Assembly: GCA_009103225.1 (NCBI GenBank)
Contig: RHPI01001559.1
Coordinates: forward strand, 299,351 to 363,350
Reading direction: 5' to 3'
Length of the DNA stretch: 64,000 bases
Source: Chlorokybus atmophyticus
Taxonomy: Eukaryota; Streptophyta; Chlorokybophyceae; Chlorokybales; Chlorokybaceae
The notes below the pieces were generated by a model. It did no database searches. It was given only the letters and a program-made list of their open reading frames with translations, and was not told the origin of the DNA. Position numbers and translations under genes: made by a program. Below are positions 57,285 through 64,000 of this stretch, piece by piece. Numbering within the stretch: position 1 is the stretch's first letter; every line of letters starts with the position of its first letter.

Positions 57285-60200
57285 ATGGCTAGTCGCATTG
57301 CACAGCTGGACGCTATCGGCCGCCGCAATGCATTCAATGAGGCAGTTGCTTTACTCCAAGTGCCGGTCCATAAAGCATTTAGACGTACGCAAGCAAAGTT
57401 CAAATAGCAGCAAAGACAGCCTGCATTCCAGCCGCGTGACAGTCAGCAGACTACCTTGAATGCAAGTCAGCACCAAAACCCATTGCAGTCCATTCCAAAC
57501 ATTGCGGAAGAGCAGCCGCGGCCAAACCACCAGCAAGAAAACCAAGACAATCCGCAACTTCTACCAGCCTCGCAAGACCTCTTACATGACCAGCATCACC
57601 ACAACCTTGAGACACCAGAACATCCAATCCACACGCAAGACCCGCTGGGAGATTCTCTTCTTGCCAGTTCACTGAACGGCATTCGTGACACTCCTGAGCT
57701 GCCATGTGACCAACCTCCACAACCCTCACCTGAACCAAAGGAGTTGCCTACACATCTGCAAGCAACGTTAGAACCATTGGTCCAGCCCAATGAAGACCCG
57801 GTTGCAGACCCACAGCTGTCTACATCTCTCAGATCCTGTCCATGCTCCAAGTGCAACAATGAGGTGACTTACAGATCTTTTTGACCATGGCAGTCTTGTC
57901 TTTTGGTGGTTTTGATGGTTTAGGGCTTTCGTTGGCAGCGTGTTTGGCTAGATCCTAAGCTTTTCTGTCACAGGTGCTGCAGAGGAACTCAGTAATCCAA
58001 CTCCACTTGCACAAAGACCGCGTGCTTCAGCAGTTCCGGGCCATTCCCAAAGTTGTGTCACCTGCTGTAGCACCAGCAGAGAGTGACCCACTTACCGAGC
58101 ACCCGAGAAGTCTTACATGGACAAGTACCTAGACATCATGACCATTGCCGACGAGGGCGGTATGTCGAAAGACTGCATCAACAAGTTGCTGGCCTGTCTG
58201 TTCAAGGGCGATGACTCTCTTCTCAGTATGGCCACCAAGAAGACCTTTAGTCCGGAATCAGAGGGTTGCAAGCTACCAACATCCTGCAAAACTGCCACCA
58301 GCCTGTTCAATCGCATGGGTATGCCAGTGCCTTTGCACTACTCCGTTTGCAAGGACTGCTCTTACCTCTTCAGCAAGCCATACCCGAGAGACTTTGGCGA
58401 TGACGTTACCGAAGAGTCCTCTACTTGGCGTCAGCGTGAGAAGTTACGCAAGACAATGCAGCAAGAGAAGTGTCCTTGTGGTAACCTGCGCAAGGACTGC
58501 GTGAGCTACTACTACCTACCTCTCAAGGCTAGACTGCAACTGATGTTTCGTTGCCCTACCATCTGCTACGACTGGTTGCAATCATGGCGCGAATGCGACA
58601 GATGGCTTGATAAAGACCCTGCAGTTCCTCCTGCAGCGCAGCAAGAGGCTTGGGATGGCTCCCGCTGGCGAGAGCTTTCGCACTTTTGGAACCCAGACAA
58701 GTCCTTTTGGCTGCCTGTCAGATGTGAGTTCTGTGGAACAATTCATCGTCCTGGACACCATTTTGCTGAGACAAAAGATGGGTATGCATGGGTCTTCAAG
58801 TGTCGCAACGCCCAGTGCCAGCAGATGACCTCTGCTCTCAGGCAGAAAGCCTCCGGAGACCCGAGGAATCTGGCTTTTATTGCCCATTGGGATGGCTTCA
58901 GCACTGCCACAACCACCAAGCGAGGCACCCTCATGATCAATGTTGCAGTCTTAAACGGTGGAAAGCTCTTAAGCACGCAAACCTCCTCGCTGCTGCCAGT
59001 GGGTTTTGTGCCAAAAGACCAGATACCTAATGGGATTAACAACACGGACCCGTTCTTGGAACCCCTGGTGACTGAGTTAGAGTCCCTTTACATCGAAGGG
59101 TTTGGCACAGAGTACGGACTTGCTACTTCCGATGTCGCGGACAACCTGCATCAACAAGCAGCAGGTACACCCAGCAGCCTGCTTGACCAAATGACAGATT
59201 AACGTGTCTTAGACTCGTCCTAGAACGTTTTAGACCCTGTCCTAGGACTTGAGACTTGTCCTAGAACCCAACTCCCATGTACATTGCAGGAAGCACTACA
59301 AAGTTGCGTGCTATGCTGCTGCTGTGGGCTGGAGATCATCCTGCCCAATGCCAAGTGCTGAAGATGAAGGATGGTGGCATCTGTGCCTGTCGGCGCTGCT
59401 GGTTGGTTGGTGAGCCACACCAAGTAGCTCTGAAACCCAAGGTGCATGAAGCTCAAGGTGCAGAGCCTGCCAGCACCTCACGCAGGTCCAAAAAGAACAA
59501 GAAAGGTCGCAAGGCATCTAGTAAAAAGGCAAGCAAGCCCCGACAAGCTGCAAAACCCAAAAAAGACACCATGACACGGTACAAGTATGGCAGCAACTGG
59601 AGGCTCTCCAGACATCCTTTTGCTGAGCGTACAGCAGAACAGACCTTGACGAACATTCAGGAGTTGGAGTCTGCGCCAAAAACAAAAGTAAAAGAGCTAT
59701 CCCAAAAACTTGGGGTCACCGGCAGGAGCCAGCTCTGGCGACTTTATGACCTGTACGGCTTTGATCCTCTGAAGGATCTAGTCTACGATGTCATGCACAC
59801 ACTTTGCGAAGGCCTTGCAAAGGGTCTGTGCGCAGCGACACTTTCCAAGGGAGGAGAAGAGCGCGTTGCTCAGCTAGAACTTGTGGAGGCACGCTTAAAG
59901 GACTTCATGGCTGCAAGAACCAAGGAGATGCGGTCTGGACGTTTTCCGAGCGGTGTCACGGATCGGCTTGGATTCTGGAAGGCTGAGGACTACCAAAAGT
60001 TTATGCAAGACTGTGCACCCTATGTGCTGACAGATCTCGTGGGCAAAGAGCGTCGCGATGTGTGCATGGCACTGCACAAGATTATGCAGTTGTTCTACAG
60101 TCATTCTAGGCTGTATGGTTGGACTGCCGACAACCTACGCCTGGCAGACTCGCTCCTCAGGTATTGGAGACTCAACTCCGAGGACTGCTTTGGCAGCAAC

Positions 60201-61852
60201 AGCAAACCTTTTGAGCATGTGGCTGGTGCAGGGCACATTCTTGATGATATCCGTCGCCATGGAAGCCACGATGTCTACTGGTGCTATGCTTTTGAGCGTT
60301 CTGTCTCCGAGCACCTGGAGACATCTACCAACAACAAAGACTACGAGTTTAATTACATTCATCGCTGGGTGCGGCTTTGGTTTGAAAGACTCATGACTGT
60401 TCTCCACGAAGACCAGCGGACTGGAATGGTTTGGGCTAGGCGATGCCAAGTGCAGCTGCGTGCGCATCGCACTTCATGTGGTGGAGCAGGGTTCTGGTAC
60501 GAAGCACCGAGCCAAACAAAGGCGTTGCACCTCTAGAAGCTGGCCGAGACGTACCCTCAGCTACCAGAATCTGTTGGCATTCATCACAATGGCATCTTGA
60601 TAGGCCCTAAGGATGGCAGACTTGCGCCCTTGGAGGCTGAACGCTTTGCGTTGGTCCAGAGTGCAATGCGGGTCGATGCGGATCTGCCAGTGCAGAACCT
60701 GGCACACGACTACAAAGCTATCTTGCATGGAGGAGAAATCTACAGGTCAGTCTTTTGGTTTCTGGTCTTGGTGTCAAGCCTGGGTCTATTCTCTCTGGTC
60801 TTGGTGTTAAGCCTAGGTCTATTCTGTCTGGTCTTGGTGTTAAGCCTGGGTCTATTCTGACTAGTCCTGGTGTGAAGCCTGGGTCTATTCTGACTGGTCT
60901 TGGTTGTCATCTTTTGGTTTGTTGAACCTGGGCCCGGTCTTCTCCAGAGACTTGGGCTTAACCTTTGTCCATGTTTTTACTATGACCCTAATATCAGTAG
61001 TACTGTTGGCGCAGGACCCGTTCCATCACCGGTCTTGACAACGCTTTGACCAATGACAACCTCTTTGTGGCTGTTAACCAAGTGTTTGTGCACGTCTACA
61101 AAGTGCCCAAAGTATTTATTGCGGCAAGCCCCTACGTCATGCACACAAATGCTTCTGGTGCCCTATTTCGAGACAGGGATACCAGAGCGGCACTTGTGCA
61201 ATCAGCTGGCAGTCAAGAGATTTGCATACCTGCTCGCAGACTGCTACGCAAGTTTATCCTGCTACCAAAGCGTCGCGAGACACCGACTACAAGTCATCTG
61301 ACTGATGATCACCTACTGGCATACGATTATCAAAACCCAGACCTGTATGTGAGGGCTACCGATGTTGATGTGCCCATCTGGCCTGAACCTGGAGACATTG
61401 TTCAGATCAGAAATGAAGCCAAGTCAGTGTGGGACTTCAAGCTGCCAACTGAGGCTGTTGAGGATTATTGTAACCCTTTGCCCAGCAGCGCAAGCAAACG
61501 CAAGCGCAACAGCCAGCGCTCTGAGCGCAAAGGCAAACGGCACAAGATAGTCGAAGACTCCACATCCGGAGAGAGCAGTGAGGAATGCTCTGAAGATCCA
61601 ACTGATCCCGGGCCCTGGTTTGCTGTGGTCAGAGAAGTTGATGAGTCCGGCAAGGATGCTGTGATAGACTACCTAGAGCAAAGGCAAGGTGGACTGTGGG
61701 TTGTCAACCAGAACTACCGAGGAGAGGCAGCAAGCAGCAGGACCATAGCGCGTTTGATGCCTTGGGTCTGCATCAACAAGAGGTCTTGGCGTGAGACCGC
61801 GCGGCAATGTCCATGCATCATGAAGTTTCATAAGTACCATGTGTACTTGTGA
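57285..61852 (+). pseudogene. CACTA/EnSpm TNP2-type transposase, decayed
   Basis: Exons: 57285-57863, 57974-59164, 59290-60745, 61015-61852 (TGA). Features: a Cys cluster followed by a helix (CPCSKCNNE, then VLQRNSVIQLHLHKDR) as in the N-terminus of TNP2 proteins; a Cys-rich middle (HYSVCKDCSYLF, KCPCGNLRKDC, CEFCGTIH); IAHWDGFSTATTTKRGTLMI with the first acidic catalytic segment; WAGDHPAQCQVLKMKDGG with CACRRCW; DPLKDLVYDVMHTLCEG; and the helical region YVLTDLVGKERRDVCMALHK. The last exon is Arg/Lys/Ser-rich. Breaks: TAG at 57,405, a frame change between about 58,050 and 58,110 (upstream VLQRN frame and downstream YRAPEKSYMDKY frame differ), TAG at 60,534. The protein once bound transposon ends and cut them; this copy is probably inactive. 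Confidence 0.85.
60762..60903 (+). repeat. 33-bp tandem repeat in a transposase intron
   Basis: Units start ctggtcttggtgt at 60762, 60795 and 60828, with variants at 60861 and 60894; each contains gggtctattct or a variant. Lies in the intron 60,746-61,014. Confidence 0.9.
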
Positions 61853-62357
61853 GACGGAACAATGGCATGGCATGCGGAGACAATGAGACAGAGGATGGAT
61901 TTTACATTAACATTGGGATGGCGGAGACAATGGATTGCAAGGCTGGAGTTTGGTCCAAGCAAAAAAGACAGGTCTAAGCAGAAAGGACAGGACTAAGCAG
62001 CAAAAGACCCGCCGCCTCTGGGTCTAGCCCCGCTGTTCCTGGGGCTAGGACAAAGACTTGTGATTCCAAAGACCAAGGCACAGAGTTTACACCCACACTA
62101 TCTACAATGCCACAGCATCCTACCAAGCCAAGTCAAGCCAAGCCAAGCCACAGAGTTTGGGTTTTGCAGTGAGATGCAAGATCAAGGCACAGAGTTTGAG
62201 TTTTGCAAAGCTTTTTTCCAAGCCACCAAGGGGGAGGCAAAGAGTCTATAGTGCTGCTGTAATCCTAGCAAGCCCAAGCCACACAAGACCCACAACACAC
62301 AAATGCTACCAAGTCCAAGCACTATGTACAGTATGTACACTATGCAGGTCCCACTAG
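61853..62357. other. Between convergent transposon genes, no gene
   Basis: Purine-rich with repeated short motifs (ggtctaagcag, caagccaagcca, ggcacagagttt). No readable protein. Confidence 0.5.
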
Positions 62358-64000
62358 CTAGGTCTGCTGGCTTGGGGGCTGGGGAGGGTCTTCAGTAGGA
62401 CGTCGCAAGGGTCTTGCTGCTGCTGCTCCACTGGACTCTCCTAGCGAAGAACCTGCAAGGGACAGTTGAAGTCCAGGGACAGATGCCCGCCGTCGCCGCG
62501 CTGAGGAACTGGGACTGGGGCGAGGGGGTGGAAGAGCAGCAACTTGTTGGGCTTGTGTTTCAGGAATACAGGGTAGGCTATCAAGTTGCTTGAAGATGTT
62601 TCCAGGGGTATACACAGGGACGGCTGTTGGGATAAGCTCGTCGGGAACACTGACTGTCGCTCCCTCCTCTGCTGCCTCTACTACTGGATGATGTCAACCT
62701 GTTTAAGTTGGCGAGCTAAGTCCTCGTTTTGAGTTCTAAGAACTCGCTCTGCCTTCTCATTAGCCTCTGCCCGTTGAGCAGCCAGATGCGCTGCTTGGAG
62801 GGCTCTAGCAGACGCGTTGGTTGCCGCCGTCTTGCGGAGGTTGATGTCATGGAGTGACCGAACGCGTTGCAGAATTTGCACCATCAGCTGCGTCCTAGTC
62901 ATCTCTCCATAGATTGCAGCGGCAGAGGCTTCAAGGTCTGCATACAGCATTGTCTGTTAGTACAATCAGCCAAACATGCATGCTCAAACCTTAACGCTAA
63001 AGCGTACCGTGGGTCTCAGGGATTGGTTGCCTTGCGACCTCCGGGCCTTGAAGCTGTGCTCCTTGGGCTTGCTGTGGCACCTGAGCTTTATGTGAGTTGG
63101 ACATGTTGATATGAGTGCATATAAGGTTGTGAGTGTGTGATGAGAAAGCCTGACTGAAAAAGACTGTAAGACTTTCAGTTAGACCAGATTAGATAAACTA
63201 ACCTGGGGAAAGCACAGAGGTGGCAGGAGGGGCAGAGCCAGGAGGAGAAAGCACAGAGGTGGCAGGAGGGGCAGAGCCAGGAGGAGAAGGCACAGAGGTG
63301 GCAGTTGGCGCAGAGCCTGGTGGGGCAGGAGGGGCAGAACCAGGAGGGGCAGAGACTGGTGGGGCAGGAGGGGCAGAGCCTGGTGGGGCAGCAGGGGCAG
63401 AGCCAGGAGGGGCAAAGCCTGGTGGGAAAAGCACGGAGGTGGCCGGAGGTGCAGAGACTGGTGGGAAAAGCACGCTGGGGGGCAAGGAAAACAGAGCGGC
63501 AGCGCCTGGCACAACTTGTGAGAGGAGAGGTGCAGTGCCTGTCATGGTGGGGGTCAGGGTTAGTAACGGTGATTTCATAACAGGAGGAAAAGCACCAGCA
63601 CCAGGCTGTTTGAAACAGCACAGTACCTTGTTGAGAACGCCGCCATTGTTGAAATGCTTCGAACTCGGCGGCGTCAAACCCTGTCACCCTGTCACCATAA
63701 CCTCCCATTGGCAGTCCGCCAACTGGAATAGTCTGCTGCTCCTCAGCAGGCCTCTGCTCGTCGGGGTTGTTCTCGACCTCCATCTCCTCCTTGTCCTCCT
63801 CCTTTTCCTCCTCCACCTGCTCCTGCTCGTGTTCCTTCCCCTCCTTCTCCTCTGCCTTGTCCTCCTCTTTTTCTTCCTCCTTGTCCTCCTCCTCCTCCTC
63901 TGCCTTACTCTCCTCCTTTTCCTCCTCCTTCTCCTCCTCCTTCTCCTCCTCCTCCTTGTCCTCCTCCTTGTGCTCTTCCTTGTCGTCCTCCTCCTTTTCG
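62358..64000 (-). pseudogene. Acidic / Pro-repeat / coiled-coil protein, partial, frameshifted
   Basis: Runs into the window end, so its start is missing. Exons: 64000-63611 (a Glu/Lys-rich repeat tract, then GYGDRVTGFDAAEFEAFQQW), about 63555-63204 (Pro/Ala/Ser repeats of the type PPGSAPPA and ATSVLSPP), about 63096-63009 (Gln-rich), 62940-62681 (coiled coil, EANEKAERVLRTQNEDLARQ), with matching phases. The frame stops at TAG 62,681, but a one-base shift opens VVEAAEEGATVSVPDELIPT and runs to 62,358, so a frameshift has probably occurred. It faces the transposase gene and shares its decayed state; it may be the second (TNPA-like) transposon protein or an unrelated host gene. I do not recognise the family. 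Confidence 0.6.

Noticed and set aside
57974-58116. Alternative reading of the second transposase exon start in the frame of MDKYLDIM
   Set aside because: That frame needs a TGA to be crossed and an unmatched phase; the VLQRNSVIQLHLH frame keeps the TNP2 Cys-helix pattern, so a frameshift is the simpler view.
40757-61852. UAG/UGA as sense codons in the nuclear code
   Set aside because: Host genes here end in TAA or TGA at family-typical C-termini, and two transposon frames end in TAG; decay or readthrough explains the internal stops better.

Overview
The window looks like nuclear DNA of a green alga (Viridiplantae, probably a chlorophyte). Its recognisable genes are of plant type: a peroxisomal dienoyl-CoA isomerase, an HR-like lesion-inducing membrane protein, a plant-type glutaredoxin-like protein with a C-terminal cysteine cluster, an ALT-type hotdog thioesterase, a UBP zinc-finger protein and a MYND protein. 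All are split by many short GT-AG introns, often rich in (TG)n/(CA)n. I saw no bacterial operons, Shine-Dalgarno sites or CRISPR. The species cannot be told from the sequence.

Layout. 0-7.3 kb: AT-rich DNA and a 210-bp satellite array, present twice with the same flank on either side of a one-base gap (probable assembly duplication). 7.5-38.3 kb: the host gene region, eight gene models whose exons I joined by hand with consistent phases (the thioesterase 5' end stays open), plus a broken copy of one exon and a 945-bp gap. 38.35 kb: a (CT)39 tract. 39.4-55.3 kb: one large mobile element with 79-bp LTRs and a TCCAT target duplication. 55.8-64 kb: a decayed CACTA/EnSpm-like transposon.

The most unusual object is the 39,365-55,330 element. 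It has the skeleton of an LTR retroelement (79-bp LTRs, tRNA-type primer site, polypurine tract, 5-bp target duplication) but no reverse transcriptase or integrase. It carries instead two multi-exon genes on the strand opposite to its own transcription. The larger one (about 1,730 codons) has coiled coils, a FEN/XPG-like nuclease motif set and a CXC cysteine domain, and resembles a large uncharacterised family I know from cnidarian and fish genomes. A nearly intact Ty3/chromovirus (44,138-51,003, LTRs 338/339 identical, TSD GACTG) has jumped into one exon of that gene; removing it with one TSD copy leaves the frame open. The polypurine tract and LTR start of the two elements are identical over 20 bases, which suggests that the small-LTR element is moved in trans by such a Ty3 element.

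The transposon genes share a damage pattern: single in-frame stops in otherwise open frames, several explicable as C-to-T changes at CAG or CGA codons. The host genes show none.
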